Below, in pieces: positions 43,229 to 50,911 of a stretch of DNA of 64,000 nt; within the stretch, counting starts at the first letter, position 1, and the number at the start of each line of letters is the position of its first letter. The notes below the pieces were generated by a model. That model was not told the origin of the DNA. It made no database searches and was given only the letters and a program-made list of their open reading frames with translations. Both the position numbers and the translations under genes were made by a program. Source of the stretch: Bog-756 sp963699345 (GTDB taxonomy: Bacteria; Actinomycetota; Acidimicrobiia; Acidimicrobiales; RAAP-2); assembly GCA_963699345.1 (NCBI GenBank), contig CAVOTL010000005.1:1116001-1180000 (forward strand). The letters are read 5' to 3'.

Positions 43229-43258
43229 TCGCGGCACCCGACCCGGGACATCGCCGTC

Positions 43259-43304
43259 CGGACGCTCGGCCCCCGTCGGCGCGGACGCTCGGCCCCCGAC
43301 AGCG
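43259..43304 (+). repeat. Two 23-bp direct repeats between convergent genes
   Basis: CGGACGCTCGGCCCCCG followed by TCGGCG, then the same 17 bases followed by ACAGCG, lie in tandem at 43259-43281 and 43282-43304. They sit downstream of the stops of two convergent genes. Neither forms a strong hairpin. Confidence 0.7.
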
Positions 43305-43313
43305 CGGACCGGG

Positions 43314-44204
43314 TCAGCCCGACCCCAGGTCGCCGAGGATCCGGTCGACCGTCCTCCACGCCATCGCCGCGAAGCCGGGATTGCTGATCGAGTAGTAGGG
43401 GATGCCGACCAGGGCCTGGTGGAGGGCGAGGCCCCGGGCCCGGTCCCAGGTGCCCCCGTCGTCGCCGATCGCCTCTCCGAACGCGGACCGACCCGTCGGG
43501 CCGAAGACGGTCCAGGCGGGGATCAGGTCGGCGGCCGGATCGCCGACCCCCGACCCACCGAAATCGATGACCGCGTGCAGGCGACCGGCCGACAGCAGCA
43601 GATTCGCGGGCAGGAGATCGCCGTGCCGCCACACGGAGACCCCGTCCCACGGTGGAGCCTCCAGTGATCGCTCCCACGCGGCCGCGACCGGGGCCATGAG
43701 GTCCCCGTCCCCGATCGACTCCATCGCCCGCCGGGTCTCCGCGTCCAGCACCTCCAGGGGTGGCCGCCCGGACACCGGGGCGCCGGAGGCGGCGATGGTG
43801 CGGAACGACCGGACGAATCCCGCGAGTGCGACAGCCGCCTCCACTTCGTCCCCGACCAGGCCCTCGGCGTAGGGGACGCCGTCGATCCACCGGTAGACCG
43901 CCCACCGGAACGGGTAGCCCGACCCCGGCTCACCGACGGCCACCGGTCGGGGGATCCGGAGTGGGAGGTGGGGCCGGAGCCGGTCCAGCCACGCCAGCTC
44001 ACGGTCGAGATCAGGCGCCCGGTCCGGGCGGAGCGGAAGCCGCACGCAGAGGTCGGGACCGAGCCGGAAGATCGCATTGACGGTCCCGGCCGAATCGAGT
44101 CGACGCACCCCGAGATCCGCCAGATGGGGCGGCTGGGAGGAGAGGAGCCGGCGCACGAGAGCGTCGCCGACCTCGACCTCGTCGGGGTGCATCCGTCCGG
44201 CCAT
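43314..44204 (-). CDS. Aminoglycoside phosphotransferase (APH)-fold kinase
   Basis: A 296-residue protein-kinase-like enzyme. The N-lobe has TVNAIFRLGPDLCVRLP and AVYRWIDGVPYAEG. The catalytic loop is WRHGDLLPANLLL (His194, Asp196) and the metal motif VIDFGGSGVGDPAADL. The family phosphorylates aminoglycosides, macrolides or small metabolites; most chromosomal members have unknown substrates, so a resistance role should not be assumed. ATG 44204 is used because GGAGG lies a few bases upstream; 44219 and 44192 are alternatives. The amidohydrolase gene on the same strand ends 68 bp upstream. Confidence 0.8.
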   Translation of the reverse strand: MAGRMHPDEVEVGDALVRRLLSSQPPHLADLGVRRLDSAGTVNAIFRLGPDLCVRLPLRPDRAPDLDRELAWLDRLRPHLPLRIPRPVAVGEPGSGYPFRWAVYRWIDGVPYAEGLVGDEVEAAVALAGFVRSFRTIAASGAPVSGRPPLEVLDAETRRAMESIGDGDLMAPVAAAWERSLEAPPWDGVSVWRHGDLLPANLLLSAGRLHAVIDFGGSGVGDPAADLIPAWTVFGPTGRSAFGEAIGDDGGTWDRARGLALHQALVGIPYYSISNPGFAAMAWRTVDRILGDLGSG

Positions 44205-44272
44205 GCCTCCTCCGGCCATCGTCCCGTGGTCCCCCGCCGCCGACGACCGCCGGCCGCCCACCCCGGGTACGC

Positions 44273-45544
44273 CTAGAAGACTCCGATGCCCGCGGCCTCG
44301 TTCTGCTCGCGCCACTGCGCCCGCGGCATGCGGGTCACGTCGACGTCCGCGGCCTGCGCCCGCAGGGCGCCCACGGTGGCCTCCTCCTTCGGGATGTGCT
44401 GGAAGGGGTCCCAGTCGAAGAAGCGACAGGAGTTCTCCCAGGTGATCTTGTGGATCTCCTCGTCGGTGCAGCCGGCCGCCTGGAACTCGGCCCACACGAA
44501 CTCCGGCGACTCGGGCCACGTCGTGTCGGTGTGGGGATAGTCGCACTCCCAGGCGATGACGTCGATCCCGATCCGGTCCCGCAGCAGCAGTCCGGAGGGG
44601 TCCGTGATGAAGCAGGCCAGGATGTGGTCCCGGAAGACCTCGGAGGGCATCTTGCCGCCGAAGTCGTCGCCGTGGTTCAGCCAGGACTGGTTCTCGTAGT
44701 GACGGTCGATGCGGTCGAAGTAGAAGGGGATCCATCCGATGCCGCCCTCGGAGAGGGCGACCTTGAGGGTCGGGAACTTGCGCAGGGTGGGTCCGAACAA
44801 CAGGTCCTGGGCGGTGATGGCGCTGATCTGACAGGCCAGCACCATCAGGTGGTCGACCGGGGCCTCGACCGGGCGCTGGATGACGTCGAACCCGGCCCCG
44901 ATGTGGAGGGACAGGACCATGTTGTTGTCGGCCAGCGCCTTCAGCATCGGGTCCCAGTATCCCGACAGGAAGCTGGGGAACCCCTGGACGTGGGGTGTCT
45001 CGAGGAAGCTCACCGAGCGGCAGCCCTTCTTGGCCAGCCGCTCCACCTCCGCCACCGCCAGGTCGATGTCCCACATCGGGACGATCCCGAGGGGGATGAA
45101 CCGTCCCGGATGGGAGGCGCACCACTCGTCGATGGCCCAGTCGTTGTAGCCGCGCAGGGTCACCAGGGCCAGCTCCTTGTCCTTCGCCTCGGTGAACGTC
45201 CGGGCGTTGAAGCCGGCCATCGTCGGGAAGTTCATGGAGGCCAGGACGCCGTTGGCGTTCATGTCCCGCACCCGCTCGTCGGCGTCGAAGCACCCCGGGC
45301 GCAGCTCGGTGTAGGAGCCCGGGTTGAATCCCCACTCCTCCTTCGGCCAGCCGACCGTGGCCGCCATGCCGAACCGGGTCGACGTCCGTTCGCCCTGGAA
45401 CACCCACTCGTCGATACCCTGGTCGTTGCGCACCACCCGGGGCACCTGATCGGCCCACTTGGCCGGCACATGCTGTTCGAACATGTCCGGCGGCTCGATC
45501 ATGTGGTCGTCGATGCTGACGAGGATCATGTCCTCGAGTTCCAT
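44273..45544 (-). CDS. Amidohydrolase family 2 protein (second paralogue)
   Basis: A 423-residue TIM-barrel hydrolase starting MELEDMILVSIDDHMIEP with the D-x-H metal motif. SLHIGAG supplies a central His and WECDYPHTDTTWP the late metal Asp, the same blocks as the gene at 12562-13758, which it matches over most of its length. ATG 45544 follows AGAGGAG. A 12-bp palindrome, GTTCGACCGAAC, lies about 75 bp upstream and may be its operator. Members act on small aromatic or carboxylated ring compounds. Substrate unknown. Confidence 0.82.
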   Translation of the reverse strand: MELEDMILVSIDDHMIEPPDMFEQHVPAKWADQVPRVVRNDQGIDEWVFQGERTSTRFGMAATVGWPKEEWGFNPGSYTELRPGCFDADERVRDMNANGVLASMNFPTMAGFNARTFTEAKDKELALVTLRGYNDWAIDEWCASHPGRFIPLGIVPMWDIDLAVAEVERLAKKGCRSVSFLETPHVQGFPSFLSGYWDPMLKALADNNMVLSLHIGAGFDVIQRPVEAPVDHLMVLACQISAITAQDLLFGPTLRKFPTLKVALSEGGIGWIPFYFDRIDRHYENQSWLNHGDDFGGKMPSEVFRDHILACFITDPSGLLLRDRIGIDVIAWECDYPHTDTTWPESPEFVWAEFQAAGCTDEEIHKITWENSCRFFDWDPFQHIPKEEATVGALRAQAADVDVTRMPRAQWREQNEAAGIGVF

Positions 45545-45619
45545 GGTCACTCCTCTCGTGGCGGCCCGATGGCCGCCAGCTCCCGGTCCCGGGGCCCGGC
45601 CTGCCGGCTCCCCGGCGCG

Positions 45620-45631
45620 GTTCGACCGAAC
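45620..45631. promoter_or_regulatory. 12-bp palindrome upstream of the second amidohydrolase
   Basis: GTTCGACCGAAC has 5-bp inverted arms around AC. It lies between the divergent amidohydrolase and FN3/repeat genes. Apart from it, the 247-bp gap holds only a -10-like TAGGAT (45741-45746) for the + strand gene. Confidence 0.35.
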
Positions 45632-45791
45632 GTTCCCGTGCGGCGCCGCCGCACCACCGTCCCCCCACATTACGCGTCCCGGGACACCGGGCCGGAACGC
45701 CCCCGCGGACGGGATGGCCCCCACCCCGCCGGGTGACCCGTAGGATCGCGCCGACCGCGCACCCGTGCGGACCGGGAAGGGAGGCGCCAGG

Positions 45792-47036
45792 ATGGATCTG
45801 GGCACGGCGAGACGGTCGGTCGCCTCGCTCCCCGTCGGCGTGGCCCTGCTGGTCGTCGTCGGCCTGGGCCTCGCCACCCCGTCCGCCGCGGCCCCCGCGA
45901 CCCACCTCCTCCACCCGGACCGGGCTAAGCCGGCGGTCACCGGCACCTCGGGTCCGACCTGGGTGACGGTCACCTGGACACCGCCGGGTAACGACGGCGG
46001 GGCGCCCGTCACCGGGTACACGGTGACCGCCGCGGACCGGACCGATGCGGCCCGTGGCCACCAGACCTGCGTGGTCGGCACCGTGACCGGCGTGACCCCC
46101 TCGACCCCGGCCTACACCGGGCCCGACGCCTGCACCGTGCAGGCGCTCACCCCCGGGGACACCTACACCTTCACCGTCACGGCCACCAACATCGGCGGCA
46201 CCGGCCCCCCGAGCGAACCGTCGCCCCCCGTAGTGCCGTCGGGCGCCTCCCCGCCGGGCTACTGGCTCGTCGGCTCCGACGGCGGCATCTTCAGCTTCGG
46301 TGACGCCGGCTTCTACGGCTCGACGGGTGACCTCGTGCTCCAGCGGCCGGTGGTGGGCATGGTGGCCACGGCCGACCACCGGGGCTACTGGGAGGTCGCC
46401 TCCGACGGCGGCGTGTTCGCCTTCGGGGACGCCGGCTTCTACGGCTCGATCCCGGGGCTCGGCATCGCCCCGGCGGGGTCACCGGGGCCGGGTCGCAAGC
46501 TGAACGGGCCCATCGTGGCCATCGTGCCCACCACCGACGGACGCGGCTACTTCATGGTGGGCGCCGACGGCGGCGTGTTCGCCTTCGGGGACGCCACCTT
46601 CGCCGGGTCCTGTCCGAGCATCGGCACGTGCCCGGGCAGTGCCGTCTCGGTGCTGCCCGACGCCACCGGGGGCGGCTACTGGTTGGTCACCTCGGCGGGC
46701 GACGTCTACGCCTTCGGCGACGCCACCTACTTCGGCGCCCCGGGAGCCACGACGTCCCCCGTCACCTCCGCCGTGCGCACCCCGTACGGTGAGGGGTACT
46801 GGATCCTCCTGGCCGACGGGTCGATCTACGCCTATGGCGATGCCCCCTACCTCGGCGGCGCCCTGGGCCCCGGTCCGGCCGACCCGGCCACCGCGGTGTT
46901 CGCCCCCGGGACCGGGACCGGCTACTGGATCGCCACGGCCGACGGCGCCGTGTCCGCGTTCGGGACGGCCCCGGACGACGGGGGCATGGCGGGGGTCCCC
47001 CTCAACGGTCCGATCGTGGCCGCCGCCGGGTTCTGA
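45792..47036 (+). CDS. Secreted fibronectin type III/YWLV-repeat protein
   Basis: A 414-residue exported protein: signal peptide (LPVGVALLVVVGLGLATPSAAA), an FN3-like domain at about residues 45-150 (TWVTVTWTPPGNDGGAPVTGYTV to YTFTVTATNIGGTGPPSEPS) and six or seven repeats with core GYWLVGSDGGIFSFGDAGFYGS. The repeat is the same one found in the CAP and CHAP proteins of this window. With no enzyme domain it is probably an adhesin or wall-associated scaffold. ATG 45792 follows GGGAGGCGCCAGG. Confidence 0.85.
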   Translation: MDLGTARRSVASLPVGVALLVVVGLGLATPSAAAPATHLLHPDRAKPAVTGTSGPTWVTVTWTPPGNDGGAPVTGYTVTAADRTDAARGHQTCVVGTVTGVTPSTPAYTGPDACTVQALTPGDTYTFTVTATNIGGTGPPSEPSPPVVPSGASPPGYWLVGSDGGIFSFGDAGFYGSTGDLVLQRPVVGMVATADHRGYWEVASDGGVFAFGDAGFYGSIPGLGIAPAGSPGPGRKLNGPIVAIVPTTDGRGYFMVGADGGVFAFGDATFAGSCPSIGTCPGSAVSVLPDATGGGYWLVTSAGDVYAFGDATYFGAPGATTSPVTSAVRTPYGEGYWILLADGSIYAYGDAPYLGGALGPGPADPATAVFAPGTGTGYWIATADGAVSAFGTAPDDGGMAGVPLNGPIVAAAGF

Positions 47037-47084
47037 ACCGACCTCGGGCCGGGTCCGGCGCGCCGGTCGACCACCGCCCGCCCC

Positions 47085-47594
47085 CTACCGGATCCAGTAG
47101 CGCTCGACCCGGGATCCCGACGTCCCCTCGACCGTGGAGTCGTACTCGCCGCCGCACGAGACGATGACGGTGGACGATCCCACGTTCCCCTCGTCACAGC
47201 AGACCAAGACGTCACCGACCCCCTCCGCCCGGGCCACGGCGACGGCCTGACGCAGGATCTCGGTGGCGTAGCCGCGCCGGCGCTCGGCCGCCACCACGGC
47301 GTAGCCGATGTGGCCGCCCTCGTGCCGGAGCCAGTCGTCCAGCCGGTGCCGCACGGAGGCCCGGCCGACGACCCGGCCGTCGACGTCGGCCACCAGGAAC
47401 GTGGCGGGCACCCGGTCGGGAGGGAGCCTCCGACCCGACCGCTGGGACTCGAGCAGATCGAGGTACGCGGTCCAGGCCATCCCCGCCTCGTAACCGAGGG
47501 CGAAGGTGAAGCCCTCCGCGGCCAGCTCGCGGTGGGCCGCCAGCACCGCCGCCTCGTCCCCCGGGAGGGGAGGTCGGAGTCGCAGATCGGCCAC
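47085..47594 (-). CDS. GNAT family N-acetyltransferase
   Basis: A 169-residue GNAT with VADLRLRPPLPGDEAAVLAAH at the N-terminus, FLVADVDGRVVGRASVRH, and the acetyl-CoA loop VVAAERRRGYATEILRQAV, then VCCDEGNVGSSTVIVSCGGEY. It resembles acetyltransferases of small amines or proteins; acceptor unknown. GTG 47594 has a TACCAT -10 box (47601-47606) exactly 6 nt upstream and no ribosome site, so it is predicted leaderless. Confidence 0.83.
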   Translation of the reverse strand: MADLRLRPPLPGDEAAVLAAHRELAAEGFTFALGYEAGMAWTAYLDLLESQRSGRRLPPDRVPATFLVADVDGRVVGRASVRHRLDDWLRHEGGHIGYAVVAAERRRGYATEILRQAVAVARAEGVGDVLVCCDEGNVGSSTVIVSCGGEYDSTVEGTSGSRVERYWIR

Positions 47595-47647
47595 CCCCCG
47601 ATGGTACGGGAGGGCGGTCGGGCCCGGGAGGCCCTCCAGGAGACCGG

Positions 47648-48079
47648 TCAGTCCGAGGTGGAGCCGATGGTGTCGACGATGAGCACCGAGCACGGGGCGC
47701 TGTGGGCGACCGTGTTGGGCACGCTCCCGAGCAGCCGGACCTTCCCCTTCATGCCCTTGTTCCCCACCACGATGAGGTCCGCACCCTCGTCTCCGGCCAC
47801 CGACACCAGGGCGTCGGCCGGCGACTCCGACCGGGCGTGGACCTTGGTGGTGACCCCGCTCGACTCGGCCTCGGCCGCCAGTTCCTCGAGCAACGGGTTC
47901 GCCCGGTGATCCGTGTTGACGTAGCCGCCGGTGGCCGTGCGGTTGGGGCCCGAGTCCCCGGTCACGGCGAAGACGATGTGCAGCGAGGCGTCGTGGGTAC
48001 TGGCCAGGTCGATGGCGGCGGCCACCGCGCCCCGTGCCGTTTCCGATGGTCCTGCACCGACGACGATGTTCGTGAACAT
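47648..48079 (-). CDS. Universal stress protein
   Basis: A 143-residue UspA-fold protein: MFTNIVVGAGPSETARGAVAAAIDLA at the N-terminus and the ATP-binding glycine motif VVGNKGMKGKVRLLGSVPNTVAHSAPCSVLIV at the C-terminus (G-x2-G-x9-G-S type). It likely binds ATP or a related nucleotide and helps in stress survival. ATG 48079 follows GAGGAGTG. It is a single gene ending about 50 bp before the GNAT gene on the same strand. Confidence 0.87.
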   Translation of the reverse strand: MFTNIVVGAGPSETARGAVAAAIDLASTHDASLHIVFAVTGDSGPNRTATGGYVNTDHRANPLLEELAAEAESSGVTTKVHARSESPADALVSVAGDEGADLIVVGNKGMKGKVRLLGSVPNTVAHSAPCSVLIVDTIGSTSD

Positions 48080-48205
48080 GATGGGACACTCCTCGTTCCG
48101 CTCCATGAGGCATTCCTGCTGCCGGGCGATTCGCAATCGCCTGGGGGCATGGTAGCCAGCGCTGCGGGGCGTCGCCGGATCCGGGGCGTCCTGGCCCCGG
48201 CCGCC

Positions 48206-48622
48206 TCAGTCGAGGTGGACCGATCCGTCACCGTCGATGCGCCATCCGGGGTTGTGGGCCACTTCCCACGGATGGCCGTCGGGGTCGAGGAACACGCCCG
48301 AGTAGCCACCCCAGTCGGTGGGCGCACCCGGTCGGCCGATGGTGGCCCCGGCGCGGGTGGCGTCGTCGAGGACGGCGTCGACTTCGTCGGGGGAGGCCAC
48401 GTTGTGGGCCAGCGCCACTCCGCCCCACCCGCCGCCGTCGGTGACGGCGCTGTCGGCGGCCAGCCGGTCACGGGCCCACAGGGCCAACACCATGGGACCG
48501 GCCTGGAAGAAGACGACCTCGCCGTCCGGCGACCGGCCGCTCCAGCCGAGCGCCTCGTAGAAGGCCCGGGACCGCTCGACGTCGGCCACCCCAAGCGTCA
48601 CCAGGGAGATGCGCGGGTCCAC
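48206..48622 (-). CDS. VOC family protein (glyoxalase/bleomycin-resistance fold)
   Basis: A 138-residue protein with two beta-alpha-beta3 halves: ISLVTLGVADVERSRAFYEALGW and GVALAHNVASPDEVDAVLDDATRAG, ending GYSGVFLDPDGHPWEVAHNPGW with the usual metal Glu. Members bind a metal and act as lyases, dioxygenases or drug-binding proteins. GTG 48622 has CAGACT (48629-48634) 6 nt upstream, a weaker version of the leaderless pattern. Substrate unknown. Confidence 0.82.
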   Translation of the reverse strand: MDPRISLVTLGVADVERSRAFYEALGWSGRSPDGEVVFFQAGPMVLALWARDRLAADSAVTDGGGWGGVALAHNVASPDEVDAVLDDATRAGATIGRPGAPTDWGGYSGVFLDPDGHPWEVAHNPGWRIDGDGSVHLD

Positions 48623-48670
48623 GGGACCAGTCTGCCACCGGGCGACGGTCGCGTGCCCCGGGCCGCGTGC

Positions 48671-49519
48671 CTACGCCTCGGCGTTGCCGATGTCGACCAG
48701 GAGGCCGACCATCGACTCCATGGGGGCCCGCGAACTCCGGTAGGTGGGGCCGGTGGTCAGTCCGCCGTCGACGGCGATGGCCTGCCCGTTGACGAAACTC
48801 GACGAGTCACCGGCCAGCCACAGCGCGCACTCGGCGATGTCGACGGGGAGACCGGCCCGCGGCATCGGGGCCACATCGGCGAGCACGTCCTTCATGACGG
48901 CCACCGTCCGCTGGGCGGCCCCGGCGTCCAGACCCGCGGCCCGGCCGAAGATCGAGGTGGCGATCCCCCCGGGGCAGATGGCGTTGACCCGTACCCCGTC
49001 CTCGCCCAGCTCGTTGGCGGCGGTGACCGTCAGCTGGCGGATGGCGGCCTTGACCGCGCTGTAGTCGTGGCCCGCCGCGTTGGCCTGCAACGCGGCCACG
49101 CTCGACGTGTTGATGATGCTGCCGTGGCCCTGGGGGCGCATGACCCGGGCGGCGGCCCGCACCCCGAGGAAGACCCCCCGCAGGTGGATGGCCACCGTCC
49201 GGTCGAACAGCTCCATGTCGATGTCCTCGATCCGGCCGAGCGAACCGGGATTGCCGGCGTTGTTGAACACGACGTCGAGTCCGCCGAACGCCTCCTCGGA
49301 CTCGCCGAGGGCCCGCTCGATCTCCCCCTCGACGGACACGTCGACGTGCACGAACCGGGCGGCCGCCCCCAGCTCCCCGGCGATGGCCCTGCCCCGTTCG
49401 TCGTCGACGTCGGCCAGCACCACACTGGCGCCCTCCGCGACGAACAGCCGGGCGGTCTCCTCACCGATGCCGCTCGAGGCTCCGGTGATCACGGTGCGGC
49501 GGCCTTCGAGACGGGACAT
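48671..49519 (-). CDS. Short-chain dehydrogenase/reductase
   Basis: A 282-residue classical SDR: TGASSGIG cofactor motif near residue 12, Asp in VVLADVD (NAD preference), NNAG, catalytic Tyr153 and Lys157 (YSAVK), and PGGIATSIF. It would oxidise an alcohol or reduce a ketone. It differs clearly from the SDR at 11682. ATG 49519 starts the domain directly. The next gene upstream on the strand, the ATP-grasp gene, ends 61 bp away. Substrate unknown. Confidence 0.86.
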   Translation of the reverse strand: MSRLEGRRTVITGASSGIGEETARLFVAEGASVVLADVDDERGRAIAGELGAAARFVHVDVSVEGEIERALGESEEAFGGLDVVFNNAGNPGSLGRIEDIDMELFDRTVAIHLRGVFLGVRAAARVMRPQGHGSIINTSSVAALQANAAGHDYSAVKAAIRQLTVTAANELGEDGVRVNAICPGGIATSIFGRAAGLDAGAAQRTVAVMKDVLADVAPMPRAGLPVDIAECALWLAGDSSSFVNGQAIAVDGGLTTGPTYRSSRAPMESMVGLLVDIGNAEA

Positions 49520-49580
49520 GGTGGGCTCCGATCGATGGGAGGAGGGTCGGGGCGCATCGTCGCACGCACCACCCGGGGCG

Positions 49581-50819
49581 TCAACGGGGGCCGGGGCCGC
49601 CCGGCCCGGTCAGCTGTCGCCAGCCCTCGGGGCTCAACGCGTAGTTGGTGGTGGCGTTCGACGCGAAGAAGCGCCACGCCGGGGGGTGCACCACCATGGC
49701 CGCCACGGCCAGCGCCGACGGGGTGACGGCCCGCCAGTCGCCCGCCAACGGGGTCAGCTCCTCGACGCTCCCCCGGTAGGCGCCGCGGTGTCCGACGGCG
49801 TCGACCACCTCGCCCAGGACGGCCCGTCGGGGGTGGGGGCGCGCCGCGGCGCCCAACAGGGCGATCAGGCTCTGGTGGGTGAGGACTCCGGCCCGTCCCG
49901 GGCCCTGGGCGGCCGGCACGCCGCCGAGGGCCAGGTCGACCAGGGCCCCGACCAGGTCCACCCCGGACCGATGGGCGTTGCCCGGCTCCACCAGGCGGGG
50001 ATTCAGGTCGATGTACCGCGGCCCGCCGTCGTCCAGAATGGCGTCCATCGACAGGGCGCCGTGCCAGTCGAGGCCCGCACCCAGGACCTCCAGGTGCTCC
50101 CGGATCTCGGGGAGGTCGACCGACGCCTTGTGGCTGGCCCCGCCGGCCGCCCCCTCGCGGACCCGCCGGTTGACGTGCGCGGCCACCAACCGGCCGTGGT
50201 CGAAGACGGACTGGACCATCACGAGGGGCCCGTCGACCGCGGCCTGGACCACCACCCGTCCGCCGTCGGCGAAGGCGCCGTCGACCTCGAGGGAGTCGGC
50301 CACCGCGACGAGGTCCCCTCGGGTGTCGACCCGGACGACGCCGCGCGAAGCGGTGCCGATGGGCAGTTTGACGAAGGCCGGGAACCGGTCCCACGACCGC
50401 ACTCCGTCGGCGTCGGACACCACCCCGGTCGGGGGCTGGGGGAGTCCGAGCTCGGACAGCGTGGCGCAGGCCGACACCTTGTCCTGCACCCGGGCCAGCG
50501 CGGCGAACGCCGGCACGACCGTCACCACCCCGGCCGACGCCAGCCGGCCGGGAAAGGCGGCCAGGACCGCCACCTGCTCCTGGGTGGGGAGCAGCACGTC
50601 GAAGCCACCGTCCCGCCACACCTCGAGGGCGGCGTCCAGCCACCGCACCGGGTCTGCGCCGTAGGGGGGCACCCGCCGCAGGCGGCGGACCGAACGGGTG
50701 AAGCGGGTGAGCGCCAGCGGGTCCGGCGTCAGCACCTCCACCTCGTGGCCCTCGCCCGCCAACTGACCGGCCACCTGTCGGGCGGTCAGTCCCGAGCCGT
50801 CACTGAGCAGGATCCGCAC
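49581..50819 (-). CDS. Stand-alone ATP-grasp ligase-like protein
   Basis: A 412-residue protein of the carbamoyl-phosphate-synthase-like ATP-grasp group. A Rossmann-like N-domain (MRILLSDGSGLTARQVAGQLAGEGHEVEVLTP) is followed by the ATP-binding part with DKVSACATLSELGLPQPP, FPAFVKLPIGTASRGV and the metal loop ALSMDAILDDGGPRYIDLNPRLVEPGNAHRSG. Such enzymes join a carboxylate to an amine or thiol with ATP. No partner gene (peptide synthase, carrier or methyltransferase) is adjacent. The last 120 residues, with ending FFASNATTNYALSPEGW, match nothing I recognise. GTG 50819 has GAGACT 6 nt upstream. Confidence 0.75.
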   Translation of the reverse strand: MRILLSDGSGLTARQVAGQLAGEGHEVEVLTPDPLALTRFTRSVRRLRRVPPYGADPVRWLDAALEVWRDGGFDVLLPTQEQVAVLAAFPGRLASAGVVTVVPAFAALARVQDKVSACATLSELGLPQPPTGVVSDADGVRSWDRFPAFVKLPIGTASRGVVRVDTRGDLVAVADSLEVDGAFADGGRVVVQAAVDGPLVMVQSVFDHGRLVAAHVNRRVREGAAGGASHKASVDLPEIREHLEVLGAGLDWHGALSMDAILDDGGPRYIDLNPRLVEPGNAHRSGVDLVGALVDLALGGVPAAQGPGRAGVLTHQSLIALLGAAARPHPRRAVLGEVVDAVGHRGAYRGSVEELTPLAGDWRAVTPSALAVAAMVVHPPAWRFFASNATTNYALSPEGWRQLTGPGGPGPR

Positions 50820-50881
50820 CCGTCCAGTCTCCCACCCGGCGTCCGGTCACCGACCGTGGCTCCGGGAGGGCCCGCGCCCCG

Positions 50882-50898
50882 CCCGTGCGGCGCACGGG
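50882..50898. terminator. Terminator hairpin after qcrB
   Basis: CCCGTGC (50882-50888) and GCACGGG (50892-50898) form a 7-bp stem with a GGC loop, about 14 bases downstream of the qcrB stop on the - strand. Confidence 0.5.
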
Positions 50899-50911
50899 GA
50901 GGTGTGGCCGA

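Noticed and set aside
43314..44204. Antibiotic resistance by the APH-fold protein
   Set aside because: The fold is shared by many metabolic kinases; no resistance context or close match to a named enzyme can be shown from the sequence.
43314..46379. Very long open frame on the - strand of about 1021 codons
   Set aside because: Only its C-terminal 296 codons (APH-fold kinase) are a real protein. The rest lies antisense or out of frame to the amidohydrolase and the FN3/repeat gene and has the Arg/Gly/Pro composition of GC-rich shadow frames.
47055..47066. 12-bp palindrome CCGGCGCGCCGG between convergent genes
   Set aside because: Simple GC-rich self-complementary sequences are expected often at this base composition, and there is no loop for a good hairpin.
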